A DNA stretch of 5,512 nucleotides from Anaerolineae bacterium (GCA_026129385.1 JAHCIE010000238.1:1-5512); one strand, 5' to 3'; shown: positions 1-5,512, numbered from the stretch's first letter. Notes: generated from the letters alone by a model not told the origin. Numbers and translations: made by a program.

Positions 1-25
1 CTAGCTCCGTTACTTTCGTTCGCAT
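1..25 (-). CDS. Start of an unidentified gene (possibly AbrB/MazE-like), cut by the window edge
   Basis: Reading leftwards from an ATG at 25, eight codons are visible (M-R-T-K-V-T-E-L), then the window ends with a G as the first base of the next codon. The start is chosen because a strong Shine-Dalgarno sequence (GAGGAGG, 31-37) lies 5 nt upstream. The gene begins 31 bp after the toxin stop on the same strand, so it could be the third gene of the toxin-antitoxin operon. The opening residues resemble the N-terminus of SpoVT/AbrB-type DNA-binding proteins (M-x-T-x-V-T-x-x-G-Q...), and the leftover G would fit the glycine expected next. Eight residues cannot establish a family; this is a guess from pattern. 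It could equally be an unrelated gene or a chance ATG. Confidence 0.5.
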
Positions 26-48
26 CCCGTCCTCCTCGGCACGGGACG
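23..48 (-). promoter_or_regulatory. Strong ribosome binding site in the loop of a possible start-codon hairpin
   Basis: On the minus strand TCCCGT (41-46) and ACGGGA (25-30) are perfect inverted repeats separated by a 10-nt loop that holds the GAGGAGG Shine-Dalgarno sequence. A G-U wobble (47/24) and a C-G pair (48/23) would lengthen the stem to 8 bp and pull the ATG (23-25) into it. No U-run follows, so it does not look like an intrinsic terminator. The pairing is visible; a role in translational control is inference. Confidence 0.4.
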
Positions 49-56
49 AGCCTGAA

Positions 57-548
57 TCACAAGGTATAGCGGCGAATATGGCGCACCGCGTCGAAGTGCG
101 CGTCATGGCTCAGAAGGCTGAAACAGCCAACTCGCTGCATGGCTGCTAGATGGAGGCTGTCGCGGGGGCGCAACTGATACTGGTCCATTGCATCCATCAT
201 GGCGCCGACATCCTCGACCCAGACGGGCACAAGGTGCAGGTTGGGAAAGCTTGCCAACCGTCGCAGCTGAGTCGACACGGCTGGCCCGAATCGCGCCAAC
301 CTTGTGCGCTCGTCTTGACGGAGATGGTCGAGGGGTGAACCGGGGAGATTGTCGCGGATCAAGGCCAGGACTAGCCGATAAACCAACTCGTCGAAGGTCA
401 GGATTGAGGTGTAGGCGGTGAGGGCGCCCGCTTCTATGCTACGGAATAGAGTCTGGGCCGTGACGTTTGTCCCTCGCAGCAAGGCGTAGGGAATCATCGT
501 GTCAAGATAGAAGCGCGTCTCGGCGGCGTCTACGTAGGCGACTGTCAT
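57..548 (-). CDS. PIN-domain ribonuclease toxin, VapC-like
   Basis: This 163-residue protein has the layout of a PIN-domain nuclease, a family whose toxin members are Mg2+-dependent endoribonucleases that cut RNA (often tRNA or rRNA) when freed from their antitoxin. The acidic residues expected in the active site are present in order: D16 in Y-L-D-T-M-I, E54 in F-D-E-L-V-Y-R, D130 in L-R-P-R-D-S-L-H-L-A-A-M, and D149/D153 in S-H-D-A-H-F-D near the C-terminus. The length is somewhat above the usual 125-145 residues, partly because about ten residues precede the first beta strand. There is no signal peptide or membrane segment, so it should act in the cytoplasm. The ATG overlaps the stop of the upstream antitoxin-like gene (ATGA, 545-548), and GGGAG (557-561) lies 8 nt upstream inside that gene, so translation is probably coupled. 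Motifs are complete, so it is probably active. The RNA target cannot be predicted. Confidence 0.9.
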   Translation of the reverse strand: MTVAYVDAAETRFYLDTMIPYALLRGTNVTAQTLFRSIEAGALTAYTSILTFDELVYRLVLALIRDNLPGSPLDHLRQDERTRLARFGPAVSTQLRRLASFPNLHLVPVWVEDVGAMMDAMDQYQLRPRDSLHLAAMQRVGCFSLLSHDAHFDAVRHIRRYTL

Positions 549-751
549 GCAAACCGCTCCCAGTCGTCTACTAGCTCGTACTCATGGTCACTGCCGTGGC
601 CTAACACACCGTACAGCGCGTCCGCGAGCACTTCCCCTGTCGGCTCATGCGCGACGAGGGTCTGCAACTCGTCTCGAAGGGCCGCCAACTCCACCATCAT
701 AGCATCGATACGTCGAATCAGATGATCCAGCGATGCCTTCTCTGCGGTCAT
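545..751 (-). CDS. Small antitoxin-like protein partnered with the PIN toxin
   Basis: A 68-residue acidic protein directly upstream of the PIN toxin and overlapping it by 4 bp, the standard antitoxin position. Residues 5-35 are rich in leucine, isoleucine and charged residues spaced like a short helical coiled coil (D-H-L-I-R-R-I-D-A-M-M...L-R-D-E-L). The C-terminus is acidic and aromatic (E-Y-E-L-V-D-D-W-E-R-F-A), suitable for wrapping the toxin and blocking its active site. I see no ribbon-helix-helix, AbrB or Phd/YefM signature, so it is not a classical VapB by eye and may lack a DNA-binding domain. The start at 751 is preferred because AGAGGA (757-762) lies 5 nt upstream. A longer frame opens further upstream, but that part is an arginine/proline-rich shadow of cphA. 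The antitoxin role is inferred from position and shape. Confidence 0.8.
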   Translation of the reverse strand: MTAEKASLDHLIRRIDAMMVELAALRDELQTLVAHEPTGEVLADALYGVLGHGSDHEYELVDDWERFA

Positions 752-756
752 TCTCG

Positions 757-762
757 TCCTCT
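757..762 (-). promoter_or_regulatory. Ribosome binding site that decides the antitoxin start
   Basis: AGAGGA on the minus strand, 5 nt before the ATG at 751. The two upstream in-frame ATGs (796 and 913) lack a comparable site, and the one at 913 lies inside cphA. This supports a 68-residue product. Confidence 0.7.
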
Positions 763-784
763 TTCGCCACCCTTGTTCGACACG

Positions 785-815
785 TCCTTCACCCATTAGA
801 TCACGGTTTGAAGAA
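785..815 (-). promoter_or_regulatory. Candidate promoter/operator of the toxin-antitoxin genes
   Basis: In the 68-bp gap between the cphA stop and the antitoxin start, the minus strand reads TG-A-TCTAAT (795-803), an extended -10 element matching TATAAT at five of six positions. No convincing -35 is seen, which extended -10 promoters can tolerate. It lies between the arms of an imperfect inverted repeat, TTCTTCA (809-815) and TGAAGGA (785-791), six of seven positions complementary, spaced 17 bp. Transcription would start near 788, leaving a leader of roughly 37 nt. The layout suits autoregulation, but each element is short and could be chance. Confidence 0.35.
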
Positions 816-819
816 CCCC

Positions 820-3609
820 CTACCCCAGGTCGCCCTCGCCGCCCAATTGCAGATGGCCGTCGTCGAGGGGGCGCGGGTTGGTACCGCGCCGGAAGTAGAT
901 GACCGACTTCCACACACCGGTGATGTCGTCGGCCAGGATGACCACCATGTCGTCGCGCTGCGCCCGCATCAGAGCATAACGCACCGCCTCTAGCTCGTCG
1001 ATCACGATATCGATGTAGCTGTCCAGCATACCCGCTCGCAGCGCGCCCTCGCGCAGCAGGCCGGCGATCTCGCCCGGCGTGCGCCCGCGGCGGCTATCGT
1101 CCTCTTTGATGACCACCTCATCGAAGGCCCGCCCGGCCAGCTCGCCCACCTCCAGGATGTCCTGATCGCGGCGGTCGCCCGGCATGCCGATGACGCCGAT
1201 GATTCGCCCGCCGGGCCGGCGCATGCGCTGCACCGCCTCGGTCAGGGCGCGCACGGCAGCGGCATTGTGGGCATAGTCCACCACAACGCGAAACTCGTAC
1301 TGGTCGAAGACGTTGAGGCGGCCCGGCGCCTGGAAGAAGGTCGTGGAGAAGGTCCGCAGCCCCTGGCGAATGTTCTCCAGCGAGACACCCATCGCATACG
1401 TGATAGCCGTGGCGGCCATCGCATTCTGGGCGTTGAACAGAACCGCGCCCTCAAAGGTAGCCGGGATGAGGTGCGTCCACAGCACGGGAATATAACGTTC
1501 ACCGTCGTAGAGGGTGATACGCTGGCCGTTGACACCCTCTTCCAGCACCACCGCCCGCCCGCCCTGGGCGATGTGCTCGCGCACCAGTTCGTTGCGTGGG
1601 TTCATGGTAAAGTAGACGATGCGGCCCGCCGCCTCCTCGCGCATACTCGCCACCAGTGGGTCGTCAGCATTCAGCACCGACCAGCCATCGTCGCGCACCA
1701 CCTCGACCACCAGTTGCTTCACCGTCGCCAGGTCTTCCAGCGTCTCGACGCCGCGCAGACCCAGGTGGTCGGCGGAGATGTTGAGCACGCAGCCCACGTC
1801 GCTACGGTCGTAGCCCAACCCCTCCCGCAGGATGCCGCCCCGCGCCGTCTCTAGCACAGCCACCTCGACGGTCGGATCCTTGAGCACCATGCGCGCGCTC
1901 CACGGCCCCGTCATGTCGCCCTTCAAGTACCGCTCACCGTTGATGTAGATGCCGTCCGTCGTCGTCAGGCCGACGCGCTTGCCTGCCATCTTCAGGATAT
2001 GCGCGGTCATGCGCGCCGTCGTGGTCTTGCCGTTGGTGCCCGTAATCGCGGCGATGGGGATGCGCGACGGTGTGCCCGCCGGAAACAACATGTCGATCAC
2101 CGGACTGGCCACGTCGCGCGGCTGGCCCTCGCTGGGCGCGACGTGCATGCGGAAGCCGGGCGCGGCGTTGACCTCGACGATGCCACCGCCCACGTCGCGC
2201 ACCGAGCGCGAGATATCGGGCGTAATCAGGTCGATGCCCGCCACGTCCAGGCCGATGACCTTGGCGGCCAGACGGGCAATTTCGAGGTTGTCGTAGTGGG
2301 TGTCATCGGTGCGGTCGATGGCCGTGCCGCCCGTCGACAGGTTGCCCGTCGAGCGCAGGTACAAAACCTGGCCGGCCGGCAGAACGCTATCGAGAGTCAT
2401 GCCCGCCTGGCGCATCAACCGCTCCGCCTGGCGGTCGATCTCGATGCGCGTCAGCACCTTCTCATGGCCAACGCCGCGTCGCGGGTCGCGGTTGACGGTC
2501 TCGACCAACTCGCGGATGCTGTTCACGCCGTCGCCGACCACATGCCCCGGCACGCGCTCGGCCACGGCGATGACCTCGCCGTTGACGACCAGGATACGAT
2601 GGTCCTTGCCCTCCAGGAACGTCTCGACGATGATTTCATCGCGGTGCAGGGCCGCCGCGTGGAAACCCGCCCGCACCTCATCCACCGTGTTCAGGTTGAG
2701 CGACACGCCCCGGCCGTGACTGGCGTCGAGGGGCTTGGTGACGACAGGAAACCCCAGGTCCAGCGCAGCCTCCACGGCGGCCTCTTCTGTCTCCACCACC
2801 TGCTGGCGGGGCACGGGTAGGCCCACGTCCTCCAGCAATTGGCGCGTCAATTCCTTGTCTTGGGCAACGTCGACGGCGATATGGCGTGTCTCAGACGTGA
2901 CCGTCGCCTGAATGCGCTTCTGGTACTTGCCGTAGCCAAACTGGACCAGGCTCCGCTCGTTGAGGCGAATCGAGGGGATGCCTCGGCGGCGCGCCGCCTC
3001 GACCAGGGATGCCGTGCTGGGACCGAAAGCCAGGCGATCGGCGAGACGGGCCAGATTCTCCTGCTCGGCGCGGGCCTCGAACGCCGGCAGCGCACTCGGC
3101 AGATCAGGTGGTAACAGCGAACGGACCAGTCTCAGCGCTAGCTCGCCGGCCGCCACGCCCACCTTCTCCTCCTGGTACGAGTACACGACGTAGTAGACAC
3201 CGTGGTTAAGGTGAACGTGCTCGACTTCCTCAAGCGTAGCGGACGGCGACAGTAGCAGCGCCTCCTTGCGCGCACGAAGCTCGGCAGGCAGCGTATTCCA
3301 GGGCACCGTGCGCGACTTGCCGAACGTCACCGGCGTGCCGGCGAGGCATTGCAGCTCCAGAGCCACGTGCTCAATCACGTGACCCATCCATGTTCCCTCA
3401 CGCATGCGGCGGATGAATCCGCCCGGCTCGCCATAGGAACAGCGATGGTCGTAGAGGCTGGGCATCAACTCGATGAGCCTGTCCGTAAAGCCCGGCAGCT
3501 TCGTAGTCGGATAGTCCTCAAGCTCTTCCAGGTCAATTGTCAGGCGGATCAGAGGCCGATACCCATACGGGTTCGGCCCTCGATACACGCGCTCCTCGAG
3601 TATCTGCAT
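820..3609 (-). CDS. cphA: Cyanophycin synthetase, CphA1 type
   Basis: CphA makes cyanophycin, a cytoplasmic nitrogen store with a poly-aspartate backbone bearing arginine side chains. It uses two ATPs per Asp-Arg unit: the ATP-grasp domain adds aspartate and the Mur-ligase-like domain adds arginine. The protein has 929 residues, slightly longer than the usual 870-900. The N domain (about 1-165) has G-G-F-I-R-R and an HxxEH motif (H77, E80, H81). The ATP-grasp domain (about 220-500) includes L-V-Q-F-G-Y-G, K-P-L-D-A-S-H-G-R-G-V (292-302), E-R-V-P-G-H-V-V-G-D-G (351-361), L-S-T-G-G-T-A-I-D (424-432) and E-V-N-A-A-P-G-F-R-M (479-488). The Mur domain (about 515-905) has the P-loop G-T-N-G-K-T-T (524-530), E-T-A-R-G-G (587-592), N-I-S-A-D-H-L-G (610-617), N-A-Q-N (726-729), P-G-R (762-764) and D-Y-A-H-N (778-782). 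Both catalytic halves look intact, which argues against CphA2, whose Mur half is degenerate or shortened. About 30 extra residues sit at 101-136. The start has GGAG (3617-3620) 7 nt upstream and its own promoter. Confidence 0.96.
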   Translation of the reverse strand: MQILEERVYRGPNPYGYRPLIRLTIDLEELEDYPTTKLPGFTDRLIELMPSLYDHRCSYGEPGGFIRRMREGTWMGHVIEHVALELQCLAGTPVTFGKSRTVPWNTLPAELRARKEALLLSPSATLEEVEHVHLNHGVYYVVYSYQEEKVGVAAGELALRLVRSLLPPDLPSALPAFEARAEQENLARLADRLAFGPSTASLVEAARRRGIPSIRLNERSLVQFGYGKYQKRIQATVTSETRHIAVDVAQDKELTRQLLEDVGLPVPRQQVVETEEAAVEAALDLGFPVVTKPLDASHGRGVSLNLNTVDEVRAGFHAAALHRDEIIVETFLEGKDHRILVVNGEVIAVAERVPGHVVGDGVNSIRELVETVNRDPRRGVGHEKVLTRIEIDRQAERLMRQAGMTLDSVLPAGQVLYLRSTGNLSTGGTAIDRTDDTHYDNLEIARLAAKVIGLDVAGIDLITPDISRSVRDVGGGIVEVNAAPGFRMHVAPSEGQPRDVASPVIDMLFPAGTPSRIPIAAITGTNGKTTTARMTAHILKMAGKRVGLTTTDGIYINGERYLKGDMTGPWSARMVLKDPTVEVAVLETARGGILREGLGYDRSDVGCVLNISADHLGLRGVETLEDLATVKQLVVEVVRDDGWSVLNADDPLVASMREEAAGRIVYFTMNPRNELVREHIAQGGRAVVLEEGVNGQRITLYDGERYIPVLWTHLIPATFEGAVLFNAQNAMAATAITYAMGVSLENIRQGLRTFSTTFFQAPGRLNVFDQYEFRVVVDYAHNAAAVRALTEAVQRMRRPGGRIIGVIGMPGDRRDQDILEVGELAGRAFDEVVIKEDDSRRGRTPGEIAGLLREGALRAGMLDSYIDIVIDELEAVRYALMRAQRDDMVVILADDITGVWKSVIYFRRGTNPRPLDDGHLQLGGEGDLG

Positions 3610-3616
3610 AGCATAG

Positions 3617-3620
3617 CTCC
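3617..3620 (-). promoter_or_regulatory. Ribosome binding site of cphA
   Basis: GGAG on the minus strand, 7 nt before the ATG at 3609. A second ATG at 3614 is out of frame with cphA and too close to this site, so 3609 is the better start; it also gives the conserved CphA N-terminus (M-Q-I-L...R-G-P-N). Confidence 0.7.
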
Positions 3621-3645
3621 GTCGCGGGGAAGGTCGTCAGGGCGG

Positions 3646-3674
3646 ATTATAGCGCGGTGCGTCCAAACAGGCAA
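3646..3674 (-). promoter_or_regulatory. Sigma-70-type promoter for cphA
   Basis: The minus strand carries TTGCCT (3669-3674, four of six matches to TTGACA), a 17-bp spacer, and TATAAT (3646-3651, a perfect -10). It fits entirely inside the 67-bp gap between the permease stop and cphA. Transcription should start around 3638-3640, giving a leader of about 30 nt containing the GGAG ribosome binding site. An exact -10 at the ideal spacing in such GC-rich sequence is unlikely by chance. It implies that cphA is not solely dependent on read-through from the exporter genes. No operator for a nitrogen or arginine regulator is evident around it. Confidence 0.75.
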
Positions 3675-3676
3675 AG

Positions 3677-5332
3677 CTAGTCTAGATTGCGCAGCCGCTC
3701 GGCGGCTACCCACAGCGGGAGCAGGACCGCTCCCATCGTCAGCGCCACCGCCAGGACGAGGCTCCCCGCCCAGGCAAACACGGCCACCGGCGGCCAGAGA
3801 AAAGCCGCCAGCCGCGCCACGCCCAGCAAGGCGATAACAGCCATGCCGTAGACCGTGTACGCGGCCAGGGCGATAACGCTCGGCGCGTAGCCTACCATCT
3901 GGTGGGGATTGCTCCAATCGAAGCGGACGGCCGCACCGCCGATGCCCACCGCCAGGCCCATGATGCCCGCCCCCACCAGGACCAGGGTCAGCGCGCTCTG
4001 GATGATGTCGGCGCTGCTGGCTCCCATGGCCACGCCCAGGCCCAGGGTCAGGGCCAGGCCGAGGGCAACGAAGGGCAGGTAGGCTACCAGGAACTTGGCC
4101 CACAGCCACTGCCAGGGTGAGACAGGCGCGGCGCGCAGCAGCCACGCTGCCTTCCCCTCACGATTGATGCCAGTCAAGGCAAAGCGCGTGAAGACCAGGC
4201 CAGTGACCATCGCCGTCGCCAGGGTGCTCATGGTGGGCACGAGGGGCGCTAATGTCGAGTCGGTCGCCAGGCGCGCAGGAAGGCGCAGCAACTGCCAGGC
4301 CCAGAACACGCTAAAGGCCAGCGGCGCCAGCACCTGAACGATGTTGGACAGGTCGCGCGGAATGACCAGCCAGTCGCGCAGGACAATGGCCGGGACGGGA
4401 TGGGCTGCCCAGGCGGCCAGTGGCGACGGGGCCGCCGTGGGCCGCAAGCGACGCCCTCGCCCCGCCCCCGATCGCATCTTGGCCCAGCCGGAGTAGTACA
4501 GCGAGGCTGAGGCGTCCAGGGCAACGGCGAAGCCCGCGATGGATAGAGCGGCGAAAGCTCCCAACCCGCGCGCCGCGCCCTCCCAATCCCCATTCCCCAG
4601 CGCCACCAGGCCGTGGCCCGCCAGACTGGGGGGGGTGAAAGGAATGTCGAGTTGGGCAATGTTACGGGTGATGGAAGTGGGGCGCAGCGCGCCGAACGCG
4701 CCCGCGCTGGCCCCTTGCCCCCACAGCGAGAAAGCAACGCTCGTCACCGCCACCACCAGGCCGAGAATCTCCGCCACACGCCTGGCCGGAACGACGCGCA
4801 CCACCGCCATAACGGCCAGGGCCGCCAGTCCCACCGGCAGCGCGGGCAGAAGGACCAGCACCGTCAGGACGCCGACGAAATACAGCGGGTTATAGTGTTG
4901 CGCCAGGCCATAGGCCCATAGAGACGGTAGGGCTGGGAGCGCCACGAACAGGTAGGTGGGCAGGCTGGCCTGGAAGAGCTTGGCGCTGAAGACAGCATGG
5001 ATGGGCACGGGGGCCGCCATCAGCAGTTCCAGGTCGTTGGCGAGATATAAGGCCGACAGGGAAACGCCGAAGCCGGTCACGAAGGTGAAGAACCACACCC
5101 CCACCAAGAGACCGCCCGGCACGGCTGTCAGATCGGGCGTGCTTCCCGTGCGGCCTGCCAGCCGCACCGAGACATTGATCGCCAGCGCGAAGGTTATCGC
5201 CAAACCGGCCATGAAGATGATAAAGATCGTCCAGCCCAAGATGTAACGCCACGACGAGCGGCGCACCTGGTTCCACCGAATACGTGCGCCCGATTCGAGG
5301 AGCGTCAGCGTCGCAGTCACCAGCGCCGTCAC
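3677..5332 (-). CDS. ABC-2-type exporter permease with two related halves
   Basis: A 551-residue, very hydrophobic inner-membrane protein paired with the ATPase just upstream. By eye there are about 12 membrane segments, roughly at 31-54, 73-96, 123-142, 151-178, 184-204, 256-276, 330-349, 367-388, 411-436, 443-468, 481-503 and 508-546 (the last may be two). Two similar cytoplasmic-loop motifs, L-L-M-A-A-P-V-P...A-K-L-F (103-120) and L-L-R-A-A-P-V-S...A-K-F-L (398-415), each followed by a membrane helix beginning near L-P, show that the protein is a fused tandem of two permease-like halves. A basic, proline-rich linker (about 286-305) joins them. F-D-W-S-N-P (471-476) resembles the F-[DE]-x-x-N-P signature of large ABC exporter permeases. 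The start is GTG at 5332, overlapping the ATPase stop (GTGA); no good Shine-Dalgarno is visible, so translation is probably coupled. The substrate is unknown; proximity to cphA does not establish a link. Confidence 0.85.
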   Translation of the reverse strand: MTALVTATLTLLESGARIRWNQVRRSSWRYILGWTIFIIFMAGLAITFALAINVSVRLAGRTGSTPDLTAVPGGLLVGVWFFTFVTGFGVSLSALYLANDLELLMAAPVPIHAVFSAKLFQASLPTYLFVALPALPSLWAYGLAQHYNPLYFVGVLTVLVLLPALPVGLAALAVMAVVRVVPARRVAEILGLVVAVTSVAFSLWGQGASAGAFGALRPTSITRNIAQLDIPFTPPSLAGHGLVALGNGDWEGAARGLGAFAALSIAGFAVALDASASLYYSGWAKMRSGAGRGRRLRPTAAPSPLAAWAAHPVPAIVLRDWLVIPRDLSNIVQVLAPLAFSVFWAWQLLRLPARLATDSTLAPLVPTMSTLATAMVTGLVFTRFALTGINREGKAAWLLRAAPVSPWQWLWAKFLVAYLPFVALGLALTLGLGVAMGASSADIIQSALTLVLVGAGIMGLAVGIGGAAVRFDWSNPHQMVGYAPSVIALAAYTVYGMAVIALLGVARLAAFLWPPVAVFAWAGSLVLAVALTMGAVLLPLWVAAERLRNLD

Positions 5333-5512
5333 GACAAGACCCGCGCCAACTCGGCGTAGTCCGCCCCGCCCGTCAATTCCAGGAAGACATCCTCGAGGCT
5401 TTGCGCCCCACCTCGCCGCGAGCGTAGGTCGGCGACACTGCCCTCGGCGATGAGCTGCCCGTGCTCGATGATACCAACACGGTCACACATGCGCTCGGCG
5501 ATTTCCAGGATG
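5329..5512 (-). CDS. ABC transporter ATP-binding protein, C-terminal part only
   Basis: The last 60 residues plus stop of an ATPase whose upstream part lies beyond the window. The visible start, I-L-E-I-A-E-R-M-C-D-R-V, followed by I-I-E-H-G-Q-L-I-A-E-G-S, is the stretch that follows the H-loop (S-T-H) of ABC ATPases of the drug/lipid exporter (CcmA/ABC-2) type. The one leftover base before it is C, which fits a histidine CAC. S-L-E-D-V-F-L-E-L-T-G-G further on is the usual C-terminal signature of this group. The Walker A, Walker B and signature motifs are outside the window. The stop TGA (5329-5331) overlaps the permease GTG by 4 bp, so the two form an operon and should assemble into one exporter. 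The protein should sit on the cytoplasmic face of the membrane and power transport. Confidence 0.92.
   Translation of the reverse strand, partial: ILEIAERMCDRVGIIEHGQLIAEGSVADLRSRRGGAQSLEDVFLELTGGADYAELARVLS

Noticed and set aside
752..819. Intrinsic terminator after cphA
   Set aside because: No GC-rich stem followed by a T-run on the minus strand was found; the only pairing is the imperfect repeat listed as a candidate operator.
752..913. N-terminal extension of the antitoxin-like gene to an ATG at 913, or to one at 796
   Set aside because: The extra part translates to Pro/Arg-rich sequence overlapping the cphA 3' end, whereas the ATG at 751 has a well-placed AGAGGA. The ATG at 796 overlaps the candidate -10 element and has no good ribosome binding site.
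1267..1854. Open frame of 195 codons on the plus strand
   Set aside because: Antisense to the conserved Mur-ligase domain of cphA; composition is that of a shadow frame and no motif is recognisable.
1999..2820. Open frame of 273 codons on the plus strand
   Set aside because: It lies wholly antisense within cphA, is rich in Arg, His, Ala and Asp as expected for a shadow in GC-rich DNA, has no family resemblance and no ribosome binding logic, while the opposite strand encodes conserved CphA motifs throughout.
820..3609. Reading the gene as a CphA2 or a free-standing Mur ligase
   Set aside because: Both the ATP-grasp and Mur P-loop motifs are intact along with the N domain, giving the full CphA1 architecture; CphA2 is shorter with a degenerate Mur half, and Mur ligases lack the ATP-grasp domain.
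3610..3676. Terminator or riboswitch between the permease and cphA
   Set aside because: The gap is only 67 bp and is accounted for by a promoter and ribosome binding site; there is no stem-loop with a T-run and no room for a riboswitch aptamer.
3549..4145. Open frame of 198 codons on the minus strand spanning the permease end and cphA start
   Set aside because: It is out of frame with both real genes, reads through the promoter and ribosome binding site of cphA, and is Gly/Pro/Arg-rich low-complexity translation.

Overview
The window is GC-rich, densely packed and transcribed entirely from the minus strand. Going downstream (right to left) the order is: the C-terminal end of an ABC-transporter ATPase, a polytopic ABC-2-type permease, a cyanophycin synthetase (cphA), a small antitoxin-like protein, a PIN-domain (VapC-like) toxin, and the first eight codons of another gene running off the left edge. 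There are no gaps longer than about 70 bp, and I see no RNA gene, insertion sequence, CRISPR array or tRNA. The gene content and protein style (high GC, a CphA of non-cyanobacterial type, a small antitoxin ending in D-W-E-R-F-A) suggest a Chloroflexota-like or other deep-branching environmental bacterium. That assignment is an impression, not a proof.

Right block (3677-5512): the ATPase end and the permease overlap by 4 bp (GTGA), so they are translationally coupled halves of one exporter. The permease has two related halves, each carrying an A-A-P-V...A-K motif, with about six membrane segments per half. Its substrate cannot be read from the sequence.

Middle block (820-3676): cphA is full length (929 residues). 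It has the N-terminal domain with an HxxEH motif, the ATP-grasp domain and the Mur-ligase-like domain, all with their key motifs. The 67-bp gap before it holds a good sigma-70-type promoter (TTGCCT, 17 bp, TATAAT) and a Shine-Dalgarno sequence, so cphA can probably be expressed independently of the exporter. The N domain carries an unusual insertion of about 30 residues. No cyanophycinase gene is in view.

Left block (1-819): a two-gene toxin-antitoxin module with an ATGA overlap. A weak candidate extended -10 promoter sits inside an imperfect inverted repeat in the gap after cphA. A third gene starts 31 bp after the toxin with a very strong Shine-Dalgarno sequence lying in a potential hairpin loop. 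Its first residues resemble the start of AbrB/MazE-type swapped-hairpin proteins, which is speculative with only eight residues visible. Overall most of the window is conventional; the points worth a second look are the CphA insertion, the cphA promoter, and the possible three-gene layout of the toxin-antitoxin locus.
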